Assembly: GCA_016707685.1 (NCBI GenBank)
Contig: JADJHE010000005.1
Span: 62,001 to 126,000, forward strand
DNA length: 64,000 nt
Source of the DNA: Bacteroidota bacterium
GTDB lineage: Bacteria > Bacteroidota > Bacteroidia > 2-12-FULL-35-15
Reading direction: 5' to 3'
Each line of letters starts with the position of its first letter. Position 1 is the first letter of the stretch. The translations under genes were made by a program, and so were the position numbers. The notes under the pieces were generated by a model. The model was not told where the DNA came from. It did not search any database and saw only the letters and a list, made by a program, of their open reading frames with translations. This document shows positions 36,576 to 47,318 of the stretch, one piece after another.

Positions 36576-37217
36576 TTATTTTTTTCTAGCTATCATTAAA
36601 CCATCTCTTAATGGCAAAAGCAGGTGTTCTACTCGATTATCTGTATGGACTTTTTTATTAAAAGCATCTATCAACAAGGTATCAGCATCTTTATTTTTTT
36701 CTAAATCAACAACTTTACCACTCCACAGAACATTGTCAGCAATAATGTATCCACCTGTTTTGACTTTATCGAAAATTAAATCATAATAATTTGAATAATT
36801 CTTTTTATCTGCATCAATAAAAACAATATCAAATTGCATATTCAAGGTTGGAATGATTTTCATTGCATCACCAATATGGCATTCAACTTTTGATTCAAGC
36901 TCTGCTTCTTTAATGAACGAACGAACCATTTTATCCAACTCTTCATTTACATCAATCGTATGCAATTTCCCGTCCGCTACTAATCCTTTTGCTAAACAAA
37001 TAGCTGAATACCCTGTATACGTTCCAATTTCTAGTATGGCAGTAGGCTGAATCATTTTACTCAACATACTTAAAAAAGCTCCTTGCATATGCCCCGAAAG
37101 CATTCGTGGTTGCATCACTTTTGCATGCGTTTCTCGATTCAATTTTTTCAACACATCACTCTCAGGTTCAGAGTGATCTAGTGCATATTGCTCAATTTTT
37201 TCATCAATAAATTCCAT
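36576..37217 (-). CDS. Class I SAM-dependent O-methyltransferase (CCoAOMT family)
   Basis: 213 residues, usual for the caffeoyl-CoA/catechol-type O-methyltransferase family. LEIGTYTGYSAICLAKGL is the SAM-binding motif I, HTIDVNEEL is the acidic ribose-binding loop, and VFIDADKKNY with DNVLWSG supply the metal-binding Asp/Asn residues. Small phenolic compounds are the usual substrates. It is the first gene of a minus-strand run with ltaE, the GNAT and the CDGSH genes; the 240-base divergent gap to the 37459 gene presumably holds promoters, though I could not identify a clear one. Intact. Confidence 0.9.
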   Translation of the reverse strand: MEFIDEKIEQYALDHSEPESDVLKKLNRETHAKVMQPRMLSGHMQGAFLSMLSKMIQPTAILEIGTYTGYSAICLAKGLVADGKLHTIDVNEELDKMVRSFIKEAELESKVECHIGDAMKIIPTLNMQFDIVFIDADKKNYSNYYDLIFDKVKTGGYIIADNVLWSGKVVDLEKNKDADTLLIDAFNKKVHTDNRVEHLLLPLRDGLMIARKK

Positions 37218-37458
37218 AGTCGATTCTTATTCAACGAAAATACAGAATTATTGACGATAAAAAAAACATACAATCATTTTACGATAAGCTCTACAAATAA
37301 GGCTTTAAAAGGATTACCAACCAAAAAACAGAATGGTTTTCAACGTCAACATGTTTATAAGTACAAACAAACCATTGTTTAGCACAGTGCATTTTTATTG
37401 ATTTTTATGCTTAATAATGGAAGGAGTGTGCCTTCTACTTATTTATAATAGATACATT

Positions 37459-40261
37459 ATGAAAAAAATTATCACTCTAATTTCAATTGCTTTTATCTAT
37501 ACCATGAGCTGTTTTGCTCAAAAAGGAACAGGTGTAGATTTAAATAAATTTAGCAAAGAAGAACGAAAGAAAATAGAATCGGCTGAATTGTTTTATTCAG
37601 AACAGAACTATTTACGTGCATTGCCATTGTATGCGGAAGTGTATAATGTACATCAAAGTGAGCTGTATTTAAAGTACAGAACTGGAATTTGTTATTTATA
37701 TAAAAGTGATGAAAAGGACAAAGCAATCACCTTATTAAAAGAGTTAGAACAAGCAAATCCAAAAACAACCGATATTAATTTTTACTTAGGCCGTGCATAC
37801 CATTTGAATTACAAATTTGATGAAGCAATTGCAACTTTTAACAAATACTTACTTGAAGCTCCGGCTATAAACCAACGATTATTAACAGAACGTTATATCG
37901 AAAACAGCAAAAATGGGAAAGCATTTATCGAATTAAAAATTAAATGCGAAATTGAAAATGCCGGAAACAGTATAAATACAGAAAATCAAGAATATGTACC
38001 TGTTATTTCTTCGGACGAATCTATATTTAATATATACGTACACAGGACCCAATTGTACGGGAGGATTGATGGATGATGATTTTAATCCCGATCCTAATGG
38101 GAATTTCTATGAAGATGTTTTCATTGCCTACAGGGTTGGAAATTCTTGGCAAACACCTCAAAGTATTGGTTCTAATATCAATACAAAAAATCATGATGCT
38201 AGCATTGCATTGTCTGCTGATGGGCAAAAATTATTCGTTTATCATAGTACAACTGAGGATGGAGGAGATATATACATGAGTACATTAAAGGGTGAAGTTT
38301 GGGGAGTGCCTGAGCCACTAAATTCGAATATTAATACCAAATATTGGGAGGGTAGTGTTTCACTTTCTGCTGATGAACAAACATTATATTTTGCAAGTGA
38401 ACGTCCGGATGGTTATGGTGGAAAAGACATCTACATGAGTAAAAAGCAAGCTGATGGTACATGGGGTAAAGCTCAAAATTTAGGGCCAAAAGTGAATACA
38501 AAATTTAATGATGATTCTCCATTCATTCACCCAGATGGGATTACACTCTTTTTAAGTTCAGAAGGACATAACAGTATTGGGGGGTATGATATCTTATATA
38601 CTACATTTAAAGAAAACGATTGGAACACACCAACAAACTTAGGCTATCCAATTAATACAACTGAAGATGAGCGCTTTTATGTTCTAACTGCAGATGGAGA
38701 ACACGGTTATTTTTCATCCGATAGAAAGGGTGGATTTGGGCAGCAGGACATTTACAGAGTAAACCCTGGCTTTTTTGGTGAAAAGCCAATATTAGCATTG
38801 GTAGTTGGGGTAGTAACTGCCGACAATAAACCTGTAGATGCTACAATTAATATTACGAATGCTGATTCAGGAGAAAAACAAGGAAGTTATCACTCCAACT
38901 CTTCATCTGGTAAATACTTAATAGCACTTACTCCAGGTAATAATTATAAAGTTGCAATTGAAGTAGAAGGATATGAAGCGCAATTTCAATATGTAAATGT
39001 TAAAAGCTTAGAAACATTCGTACAGGTCCAACAAGATTTTAATTTGGTTGCCAAGAACTCAGAATCATCTACCATTAAAGAATCAACTGAAGTTATTCAA
39101 ACCCAAATTAACGAACAGGTTAAGCGTTACAATGAAGAAAAAAACGCTGAAGTATACGAAGCCAGAGTGTATCAAGAATTATTAAAAAAGTATGGCGATG
39201 TAAAAAATGACAGTACCGAATTTATTGTAGAAATTGGAACATTTGAAAATCCATCCGATTTTAATCCCGAAAAACTTGTAGGCTTAGGTGAAATTAAAAA
39301 ACGTGTTGATGATAAAGGAAATACGACCTATTCTATTGGACCATTTAAGAGCTTGTTAGAGGCTGAAATTTTCAAATACAAAGTAGCTGACAAAGACACA
39401 TCGCAGCATAATATTGTTGTGACCATATTAGATAAAGGACAACGTAAAATAGTTCAACAATACTACTCAAAAGAATATACTCGTAAAGATTATGTAAAAC
39501 CAACAGATACTAAAGTAATCAAGAAAAAGGACAATGTAATTGCACTTAATTCTGGTGAACCTTTAAAGAATTTGCAAAAAGATGAAGGGAAAACAGAAAT
39601 TTCGGGCTTAACGTATAAAGTTGAAATTGGAGCTGTCGATAATCCATCTGAATTTAAATTGCAATACCTTGAAAAGTATGGTAAAATTGAAAGCAAAAAA
39701 TATCCTGATGGAAAAACGCGTTATACATTTGGTCCATTCAAAACATTGGCTGAAGCTGAAGCATTTAAAACATCATTAGTTGAAAAAGAAGCAGAAGCTG
39801 CTAAATCATTTGTTACAGTATTTTTCTTTGGGGCCAGAAAAACATTGGAAGAGCACTTGAATCCATGCAATCCTAATGCACCAACAGACTTTACTTCTTT
39901 TGTTGGTAAAGATTTAAACGACAAAACAGTGTATGCTCAACTAATTGAACTAGCAGGAAACAACTGTGCTGAAGGCCTTACTTTTAGAGTACAAATTGGT
40001 GCATATCGTATGCCTAAAAACTTCAAGCATAAAAATTTAAATAGCTTAGAACCACCACCTGCGTTAGTAACTCCATATCCTGATGGCATCACTCGTTTTA
40101 CAATGCGTGAGTTTACAACTATTAAAGATGCTGAGGCATTCCGCCAAGAATGTATCCGCTTAGGAACAACAGATGCATGGATTACAGCAATGTATCAAGG
40201 AAAAAGGATGTTGCTTCAAGAGTTAATTGCGAATAACTTCTTCAACAAGAAAATTAATTAG
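37459..40261 (+). CDS. Large surface protein: TPR, PD40 repeats, carboxypeptidase-regulatory-like domain and three SPOR-like repeats; frameshifted
   Basis: An ATG at 37459 opens a signal peptide ending SCFAQ. Next come TPR-like helices to about residue 170, then four PD40 blades (38170-38770; each with the pattern DG.TLYFAS...GG.DIY), a carboxypeptidase-regulatory-like beta-sandwich (38790-39040; GVVTADNKPVDATI), and three repeats of SPOR-like character at about 39225-39440, 39610-39850 and 39975-40230. Each repeat opens with VEIGT, VEIGA or VQIGA and continues to a GPFK.L.EAE.FK element. One extra T near 38027-38031 breaks the frame; removing it reads SILIYTYTGPN. About 930 residues, likely an outer-membrane/periplasmic, peptidoglycan-linked protein. 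It has no OmpA domain. Confidence 0.8.
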
Positions 40262-40264
40262 AAT

Positions 40265-40294
40265 AAAAAAGGGCATCAAATGATGCCCTTTTTT
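40265..40294. terminator. Bidirectional terminator between the SPOR-like protein gene and the O-antigen operon
   Basis: AAAAAAGGGCATCA and its perfect 14-base complement, 2-base loop, flanked by A and T runs, so it can terminate transcripts from both sides: the plus-strand gene ending 40261 and the minus-strand operon ending 40311. Confidence 0.85.
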
Positions 40295-40310
40295 ATTACA
40301 TGGTTTTTAT

Positions 40311-40901
40311 TTACGAAAGTATTTTGAGTATAGTTTTGATGATTATTTTAACATCTGTGAGCAAACCTTGTTCTTGAATATATCTTAAATTCAGTTTCAA
40401 TTTTGCCGGCATAATTTCATCAATATAAACACGCTCAGGATTATCTGCTTTCCCTAATAGTTCATTCTCATTACTATACTCGATACTCGCATAATCTGTA
40501 ATTCCTGGCTTTACACTCAATACCTTCTTCTGTTCATCATTATACAAATCGGTATACCTTCTTACTTCCGGACGAGGGCCAACCAAACTCATATCTCCCA
40601 GAAGAACATTGATTAATTGAGGCAATTCATCAATTTTGTATTTGCGAATATAATACCCCATACGGGTAATCCTACTATCTCTCCCGCCAACAGTAAGTAA
40701 ACCTTTTTTATCCGAATCGGTTCGCATTGAGCGAAATTTAAACAACTTAAAATCAATCTCATCCTTCCCAACTCGAACTTGTTTATAAAATACTCCTCCT
40801 TTGGAATCGATTATAATTAGAATTGAAATAAATAAAAAAAATGGGAGTAATAAAATTAATCCAATCAACGAAAAAAAGATATCAAATATTCGTTTTAGCA
40901 T
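40311..40901 (-). CDS. Initiating sugar phosphotransferase (PglC/WcaJ-type phosphoglycosyl transferase)
   Basis: 196 residues, the size of the minimal monotopic PGT family (PglC). One re-entrant membrane helix (about 8-30) is followed by the catalytic domain with KFRSMRTDSD, RKYKIDELPQL and the DMSLVGPRPE motif. It transfers a sugar-1-phosphate from a UDP-sugar onto undecaprenyl phosphate and so starts repeat-unit assembly. No large N-terminal membrane domain as in full-length WcaJ. It is the last gene of the minus-strand O-antigen operon, 9 bases after the aminotransferase gene, hinting that the first sugar could be an amino sugar. Confidence 0.92.
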   Translation of the reverse strand: MLKRIFDIFFSLIGLILLLPFFLFISILIIIDSKGGVFYKQVRVGKDEIDFKLFKFRSMRTDSDKKGLLTVGGRDSRITRMGYYIRKYKIDELPQLINVLLGDMSLVGPRPEVRRYTDLYNDEQKKVLSVKPGITDYASIEYSNENELLGKADNPERVYIDEIMPAKLKLNLRYIQEQGLLTDVKIIIKTILKILS

Positions 40902-40910
40902 TGGGATGTC

Positions 40911-42122
40911 TTATTTACCTATTACTTTTTCTACTGATTTTACAACCGCATTCAAAACGGTATCAATCATTTCATCGGTTAAATCATAAAATACCGGTAA
41001 TGATATTTCCCGCGAATAATTATCAAGTGTTACAGGGTATTTCTTTATATCATAACCAATTCCTACATAATAACTCATCATTGGAACTGGAATAAAATGA
41101 ACATTTACTGAAACATCAAATTCGAAAATTTCTTTGATAATAGCATCTCTTTGTGCTTCAGTAATACCTTTTATCCTTAATGGATATAAATGATAACAGC
41201 CCTCTACTTCGTTCGTCTTAGCTACAGGGACTTGAGCCCATGAATAGGTCGATAATTTTGATGTGAATTTATCACAAATGGATTTACGTTTAGGTAGTGT
41301 TTCGCTATCGTATCGCTCCAATTCCACCTGACCAATTACTGCCATTATATCCGTCATATTGCATTTATAGCCAGGCTCTACAATGTCATATCTCCAGTTT
41401 CCTTTTTGAGTCTTTGCTAATGCATCTTTATTCTGACCATGAAGGGTTTTTATACATAATAACTTGTAGACATCCTCATTATCAAAAGGACTAGGCAAAT
41501 TAAGTGCAACTGCTCCACCTTCAGCGGTAGTTAAATTCTTTACTGCATGAAAAGAAAACACCGAAATGTCTGTTAAGGAGCCTGCTCTTTTCCCATTATA
41601 CCAAGCACCAAACGAATGTGCTGAATCGGACAACACAAGAATGCGTCCCATTTGTTTTTGTTCATCAGAATCGGCAACAAAGTTTTTTTTATGCTTTATT
41701 ACCAAGGCATTTATTGCATCATAATTACAAGGAAAACCTCCAAAATCAACTGGCATAATAACTTTAGTTCTTGAAGTAATTGCTTTCTCAATTTCAGAAA
41801 CATTGATATTAAAATCGGTAGCATTCACATCCACAAAAACGGGAGTGGCACCACAATGCATTACTACATTCGCAGTAGCTGAGTATGTATATGCAGGTAA
41901 AATTACTTCATCTCCCTCTTTAACACCATACCATCTTAAAATAATTTCTAATCCAGCTGTTGCACTATTTAAACATAAAGTAGATTGATTTCCACAATAA
42001 GCAGTTATTTCCTTTTCAAACTGCTTTGTTCGAGGTCCAGTAGTTATCCAACCTGACTTAAGTACTTTTATTACTTCGTCAATCGCTTTTTGATTTATAT
42101 GTGGGGGTGAAAATGGAATCAT
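40911..42122 (-). CDS. DegT/DnrJ/EryC1 sugar aminotransferase
   Basis: 403 residues of the PLP-dependent nucleotide-sugar aminotransferase family. It shows SGWITTGPRTKQFE, NSATAGLEI, LSDSAHSFGA and the PLP lysine in FSFHAVKNLTTAEGGA. The HAVKN.TT.EGG form, with a longer internal segment (around KQMGRILVLSD), resembles C4-aminating enzymes such as PglE/ArnB. It would aminate a 4-keto sugar nucleotide; the 4-keto substrate may come from RfbB (2970). It lies between the initiating transferase and the Wzy/WaaL-like gene, with 1-9 base gaps, so it is in the same operon. Exact sugar unknown. Confidence 0.87.
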   Translation of the reverse strand: MIPFSPPHINQKAIDEVIKVLKSGWITTGPRTKQFEKEITAYCGNQSTLCLNSATAGLEIILRWYGVKEGDEVILPAYTYSATANVVMHCGATPVFVDVNATDFNINVSEIEKAITSRTKVIMPVDFGGFPCNYDAINALVIKHKKNFVADSDEQKQMGRILVLSDSAHSFGAWYNGKRAGSLTDISVFSFHAVKNLTTAEGGAVALNLPSPFDNEDVYKLLCIKTLHGQNKDALAKTQKGNWRYDIVEPGYKCNMTDIMAVIGQVELERYDSETLPKRKSICDKFTSKLSTYSWAQVPVAKTNEVEGCYHLYPLRIKGITEAQRDAIIKEIFEFDVSVNVHFIPVPMMSYYVGIGYDIKKYPVTLDNYSREISLPVFYDLTDEMIDTVLNAVVKSVEKVIGK

Positions 42123-42123
42123 T

Positions 42124-43404
42124 TTAGTATTTATTAGATTTTATAGGTACAAAGGTAGAACAAAGAATAGTATTAAGAAACACATAAAAAATAACGCCCG
42201 ATTGACGCTCAAACATTGATTCAAACAATAAATTCATCGCAACAACTACAACAAATCCCATCAATAATAACTCTTTTTGTTTCCAACCTTGATAAAATGG
42301 CATCCAAAAACAGAGCATAAGTACTATCAAGCCAATAATTCCGATTGATACAGTTGTATTCAAAAACTGGTTATGTGAATTTAAACCAAATTCATATTCT
42401 GTTTTCATGTTCTTTTCGAGGTACTTCTCCATTAGTTTGTCCCTTGAATCTCCTGTACCTACTCCTAAAATTAAATTTTCTTTAATTACTTCAAAAGAGG
42501 CCTTCCATACAAAAATACGACTACCAGTACCATCTGTACTTGTGGTAACCACTTTATTATCTTTATCCTTTTCATTGATTGCATTTTCAATAACCTCTGC
42601 CTTCGGTATTCGTTGCGCATACAATGGAGCGTAATACACATTTAAGAACAAAAATAATCCGACCAATAGGCCAACAATTGTTATTGCAATAATGTATTTG
42701 GAGTTCCTAATCAAATCAATAATAAAGACTGTATAAATAAAAATTAAACCAATCCATCCTGCCTTTGAACTTAATAATAAAATGTAAATACTAAACATGG
42801 CTATTACTGAAATCCAGAAATAGTTTAATTTTAAAAACTCTTTTTTGTACAAATAATAACTTGAAAAGAGTACCACAACCGCATACATGGATGCATAGCT
42901 TGGATGGAATAAAGATGATAAATATGAATAATAAAAATAATTCGATCCTAAATCATAGAGAACACCATATAAATCGGTATAAACTGGCTTATAAAAAGCA
43001 TAGGTAGCATAAGCAAAGCATAGCATGGCATAGGTAATACATCCGAAAATAAAGCTTTTCAAATAGTTGGATAATTGCAGCTTGGTTTCATTTGTATAAG
43101 CAGCATATACAAGCGGTAATATCAAAAAAGAAAATTTTGTCTCTAAAATTTCACCAGCAAATTTAAAATTCGAGGAATAAATTAATCCAACTAAATACAA
43201 TGCATACAAAACAATCATTAAAGTCAATGCTGTATTATGCTTGATGGCACGAACACTAATCTTAACATTGGAGATATTTATTAACCAATTAAGTGACAAC
43301 AAAACAATTAGTATGGGTAATGCAATAGGTAAAAGCGGAATAAAAAAAGCCAACAATGTAGTCAGTACCACATGAACTCTTTTGTTTAATTGCTCCGTCA
43401 TCAT
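42124..43404 (-). CDS. O-antigen ligase/polymerase family membrane protein (Wzy_C)
   Basis: 426 residues with about 11-12 membrane helices and one larger extracytoplasmic loop. SSKAGWIGLIFIYTV and the loop VGTGDSRDKLMEKY followed by LNSHNQFLNTTVSIG match the Wzy_C (WaaL/Wzy) family, including the GxGxG...SHN signature. It either joins finished O-antigen to lipid A-core (WaaL) or polymerises repeat units (Wzy). A second, less similar Wzy candidate at 50986 suggests a division of roles. It starts 1 base after the acetyltransferase gene, so is translated from the same operon. Confidence 0.85.
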   Translation of the reverse strand: MMTEQLNKRVHVVLTTLLAFFIPLLPIALPILIVLLSLNWLINISNVKISVRAIKHNTALTLMIVLYALYLVGLIYSSNFKFAGEILETKFSFLILPLVYAAYTNETKLQLSNYLKSFIFGCITYAMLCFAYATYAFYKPVYTDLYGVLYDLGSNYFYYSYLSSLFHPSYASMYAVVVLFSSYYLYKKEFLKLNYFWISVIAMFSIYILLLSSKAGWIGLIFIYTVFIIDLIRNSKYIIAITIVGLLVGLFLFLNVYYAPLYAQRIPKAEVIENAINEKDKDNKVVTTSTDGTGSRIFVWKASFEVIKENLILGVGTGDSRDKLMEKYLEKNMKTEYEFGLNSHNQFLNTTVSIGIIGLIVLMLCFWMPFYQGWKQKELLLMGFVVVVAMNLLFESMFERQSGVIFYVFLNTILCSTFVPIKSNKY

Positions 43405-44037
43405 TTATAAGCCTGAAGTATATTTATTATCCTTAATTAGAGTTGCATCATAGTAGTTTTCAAAACTTAATCCTTGCTCAAATAATTTACCATCAACTAT
43501 TCGAGTATCCCCTACCACTTTTGCTGGATTACCAACAAGTATAGAATAATCAGGATAAACACCTTTTACAACACTACCTGCACCTATAATGCATCCTTTA
43601 CCAATTGTTGTACCCGGCAAAAGGATGCAAGCTGTTCCAACAAACGTGAATTCACCAATTTTTACTCCTTCGATAATGTATCCAATTCGCTCTGACGCTG
43701 GAATATCAATAAACTTGTCTCCTAATAAGCGAATTGAATTCTGGCTGCTATGTGTGTATATGCATGTATGAGAAGCTATGTTTACTCCTTTCTCGATAAT
43801 GATTCCTCCTATTCCATCCAACAAGCTATTGTGTCCAACCCAAACATTATCCTTTATATCTATCTTTTTTTTATCAACTAACTTAACGGAGGAGCCAATT
43901 CTTGTTCGTTTATAAAACTTTCCATCAACTTTATTGAAGAAACCATACACCATAAATGGCTTGTGAAAAAATGCGAGTGCATTCAGTATACCTGAAATAA
44001 AAAAACCCAATGGTGATAAATAAATTTTTCTAAACAT
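43405..44037 (-). CDS. Left-handed beta-helix acyltransferase
   Basis: 210 residues. A short hydrophobic N-terminal segment (FFISGILNALAFF) is followed by hexapeptide repeats (for example IDIKDNVWVGHNSLLDG, VKIGEFTFVGTACILLPG, IGKGCIIGAGSVVKG) and the usual end GNPAKVVG. It probably O- or N-acetylates a sugar of the repeat unit. It could be the FdtC-type N-acetyltransferase that completes dTDP-Fuc3NAc after FdtB, but the membrane-associated N-terminus and weak specificity markers leave this open. Its start codon overlaps the end of the reconstructed glycosyltransferase gene by 8 bases. Confidence 0.8.
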   Translation of the reverse strand: MFRKIYLSPLGFFISGILNALAFFHKPFMVYGFFNKVDGKFYKRTRIGSSVKLVDKKKIDIKDNVWVGHNSLLDGIGGIIIEKGVNIASHTCIYTHSSQNSIRLLGDKFIDIPASERIGYIIEGVKIGEFTFVGTACILLPGTTIGKGCIIGAGSVVKGVYPDYSILVGNPAKVVGDTRIVDGKLFEQGLSFENYYDATLIKDNKYTSGL

Positions 44038-45195
44038 CTTTATTTAGTTTATTACAAATATAATCATAATATAACTTAGCATTTTTCGGAGTAAAATCTA
44101 AAGACGCTGCTGACATTTATCTTAAATTGCTCCAACTCATTTCTATGCTCAAATAAATGCAAAATGAATTCTGCTATCTTTTCGGGAGGCGAATTGTCAA
44201 ATACCCGACCGCAGTTGTATTTATTAACCAAAAAACCTAATTCAGATGCCTCTGCAGCTAGAGCAAATATGGCAGAACCAGCAGCCAACGTATAATACGT
44301 TTTACTCGGAACGGATATTGTTTCTGCTCCCTGACTTAATGTAACAATCCCAATATCCGCAGCTGTTAAAGAAAATGGTAATGTTTCCTTATTTTGATAG
44401 GGCAGCAATAAAACATTGGATAATTGCTCCGATTTAACATATGCCTCAATTTTTGCTTTTTTAGCTCCATCGCCAATAATTACAAATTGGATAGCTGTAT
44501 TTGATTTCAACAAATTAGCAGTGTACACAATTGATTCAATATCATGCGTCAAACCTAAATTCCGGAATACATTACCACCAGCTTGTCGCTCAAACCATGT
44601 TCGTTTGAAAAAGTATTATCCAATCGGTTTACTGGCTTAACAAAATCGGCATTTACCCAATTAGGAACAATGATTGGCTTTTTGCTTGTATACTTCTGAA
44701 TTGCATCCGACAGATGTGTACCCAATGTAAATAAAGTAGACGCTTTACTAAAGCTACTTCGATTTAATCTTTGCCAAATCCTAAGGGCTAATGCACCTTT
44801 CTTTAAAACACCAAAATTAACAAGCACATCCGGATATAAATCCCAGATAATTAGATGATAGTTTTGATTGCGTACTTTTTTAAAAAACAAACCTAAGAAA
44901 ACAATAAAAGGAGGTGTCGTAATTAAAATCAATTCTTTTTTTCGACTACGAAATAAAATAAAAAAAAACGAATAAAAGGTAAATAGAGACCATGTAAACA
45001 TCCGTTTAAATGTTGATGTATTATCATAGCGATTGAAATACTTTACTTTAATACGAGGATCTAAAGATGCATAATTGGCCTAAGAATTCCTGTTACAAGT
45101 TCAATTTCAGCACCTTCGTTGATAAAATTATTCAGGATATCAATAGATAGCTGGCGTGTAACTTGAACTATAAAAATATATTTCTTGGAATTCAT
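44030..45195 (-). pseudogene. WbuB-like family 4 glycosyltransferase, three frameshifts
   Basis: Pieces in three frames read as one GT-B glycosyltransferase of about 388 residues. From the ATG at 45195: MNSKKYIFIVQVTRQLS, then ILITTPPFIVFLG and IIWDLYPDV (typical of WbuB-like enzymes), YSGNLGLTHDIES, and a C-terminal end LDFTPKNAKLYYDY. Indels near 45086 (CCAATT), 44555 (GGAATT) and 44110 explain the breaks. The 3' end then falls at 44030, overlapping the next gene by 8 bases, which supports the reconstruction. It would add a sugar to the lipid-linked repeat unit at the cytoplasmic face. Indels in 2-3 base A runs make sequencing error likely. Confidence 0.82.
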
Positions 45196-45215
45196 TGCTC
45201 GCCTATAAATTCGAA

Positions 45216-46220
45216 TTAGCTTTTGCTATATTTTGCAATCAGCTTTTTAGTATTAAATACATTATAACGATAAATAACTTTTATCAAGTATTTAATTTTA
45301 TTTTTTAAGCCTTCACTTTTTATGAGTTTAAAATCCTGTAATGGAATATTAAATGTAGCATCAATTGATTTTACAAGTTCTTCCACTCTAGCTAACTCAA
45401 TAATATAAGGTACATAAAGGTTTGCAACAACAGGCATGGTGGGGTGTCTCCATCCTAAATCGACAATGTCATTTTTAAAAAAACGCACATGATGAAAATG
45501 ATAAAACACTGCTTCAAAATTAACATTGCGGTCATTATCTTTAAATAAAATTTTATTCCCGTTTTTACTAACAAAAGGCCACTGTTCAACATTCCAAGAT
45601 GCTAATCCCCCTCCTAAGTGTTCCAACACATGAACACCCTTAAAACGTGTAGTCCAATCGTCCAAATATTTTTGATCTCCGAATTTTCCATCTTCATAGC
45701 GGTCGTAACACCAATCAATACAAGCATCCTCCACCAATTCAATGCTTCCAAACCATCTTGATTATTAAAGAAGGTTATAAACTGAACACAGTATATACCG
45801 GAAGTAGTAGTACGATTAAATTTTGGTGGATAACGGTGAAGTGTCAACAAAATTGACTTATCACCCATTTCATCAAACAAAATTTTAGGATTTTGATAAA
45901 AAAACAAGTCGGCATCCACGTATGTACAACTTGGAACTTTGTAATTATTTATAACATACAAAATAGTAGATGATGTGGATGTCCAACAATATTCAGCTTT
46001 TGAACGACCAGGCTTTACTGCTAATAATTTTTCATCTTCAAATTCTTAATGAAATAATTGTAGCGTGCTTAAAATTCAACTTATTTAGAATCTCATAGCT
46101 TTTATCATCAAAAGCAAAAATATACAAATGGAAGTTATCGCACGTTTTCTCGAGCGATAAATACATTGCAATACCACGTGTTAAATAAAAGGAATCAAAT
46201 AAAGTACAAAAATTATACAT
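45216..46220 (-). pseudogene. Putative GT-A type glycosyltransferase, two frameshifts
   Basis: Three overlapping pieces in different frames: 46220-46038 (MYNFCTLFDSFYLTRG), 45961-45614 (YVDADLFFYQNP, a DxD metal/UDP-binding motif, and LTLHRYPPKF) and 45737-45216 (DWCYDRYEDGKFGDQKYLD, then LGGGLASWN, near the end). Joined at indels near 46048 and 45735 they give about 333 residues resembling a family of GT-A-like transferases with the order DxD...GIYCVQF...GDQ.YLD. No exact family name recognised. It is within the O-antigen operon, between fdtB and the WbuB-like gene, consistent with a repeat-unit glycosyltransferase. Confidence 0.78.
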
Positions 46221-46227
46221 CGTGCTA

Positions 46228-47313
46228 TTAAAATTTATTCATTACTTCTATCACTTTATTCACATCCGACTCCGTATGAAAGAATGAAATGGGAAGACTA
46301 AGTGTTGTAGCATGTATTTTTTCACTGATAGGAAAATTATAATTATCAAGCTTTCCCTGCAATGCTTTTTGCTTACTAGGAGAAACGGGATAATGAATTT
46401 CCGTTTTTATTCCATTTTTTAATAGATACTCTTTTAAATCATCGCGCTTTTCGTGACGAATATTAAAAATATGATATACATCAAAATAATCTTTATCTAC
46501 AACAGGCTTTACAAAATCAGCGTTTAAATTATTTAAATAAATCGAAGCCAATTTTCGTTTATGCGCGTTTATCTCATCCAATCGTTTTAGTTTAACAGAA
46601 AGGAATGCTGCCTGCAACTCATCCAAACGAGAGTTATAACCTACCACTTCATTGTAGTACTTTATATCCGAACCATAATTTCTTAATCTTCGAATAATTT
46701 TATCCAAAGCAATATCATTACAAACAACAGCGCCTGCATCTCCCAATGCACCCAAGTTTTTAGTTGGATAAAAACTAAATGCACCAAATTCACCAAAGGT
46801 TCCTGTGTGCTTACCTTTGTAAGTAGCACCGTGCGATTGAGCACAACCTTCGATTAACTTTAAATTGTATTTTTTACACAGAGCGATAATCGGATCCATA
46901 TCGCAAGCTTTACCATAAAGATGTACTACGACAATCGCTTTTGTTTTACTTGTAATAGCAGCCTCTATTTTATCAGGATCAATATTATATGTATCAATCG
47001 ATGGCTCAACCAAAACTGGCTTCATGTTATTTTGCATAACGCTCAAAATAGTAGCTATATAGGTATTTGAAGGAACGATAATCTCGCTTCCTTTTTCAAA
47101 ATCAAATGCTCCAATTGATAATGTAATAGCATCTAAGCCTGATGCTAATCCAATGCAGTGATTTGCTTGATTATAAGAAGCGAATTCAGCTTCAAATTGC
47201 TTCACACTTTGCCCTAAAATATACCATCCCGATTTTAATACTTTATTAAACTCTTTTGTATAATCATCAAAAAATGGTGCATTCAGCAATGCTAAACTTT
47301 CGTATTCTATCAT
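46228..47313 (-). CDS. fdtB: dTDP-3-amino-3,6-dideoxyhexose aminotransferase (FdtB/QdtB-like)
   Basis: 361-residue DegT family enzyme. NTYIATILSV, LYGKACDMDP, EGCAQSHGATYKGK and the PLP lysine in FSFYPTKNLGALGDAGAV match the FdtB/QdtB branch, which aminates C3 of dTDP-3-keto-6-deoxyhexoses. The immediately upstream gene encodes an FdtA-like ketoisomerase, and RfbB is at 2970, so the route dTDP-glucose, 4-keto, 3-keto, 3-amino (Fuc3N or Qui3N) is complete except for the acetylation step. Whether galacto or gluco is decided by FdtA versus QdtA. Intact. Confidence 0.88.
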   Translation of the reverse strand: MIEYESLALLNAPFFDDYTKEFNKVLKSGWYILGQSVKQFEAEFASYNQANHCIGLASGLDAITLSIGAFDFEKGSEIIVPSNTYIATILSVMQNNMKPVLVEPSIDTYNIDPDKIEAAITSKTKAIVVVHLYGKACDMDPIIALCKKYNLKLIEGCAQSHGATYKGKHTGTFGEFGAFSFYPTKNLGALGDAGAVVCNDIALDKIIRRLRNYGSDIKYYNEVVGYNSRLDELQAAFLSVKLKRLDEINAHKRKLASIYLNNLNADFVKPVVDKDYFDVYHIFNIRHEKRDDLKEYLLKNGIKTEIHYPVSPSKQKALQGKLDNYNFPISEKIHATTLSLPISFFHTESDVNKVIEVMNKF

Positions 47314-47318
47314 TTTAA

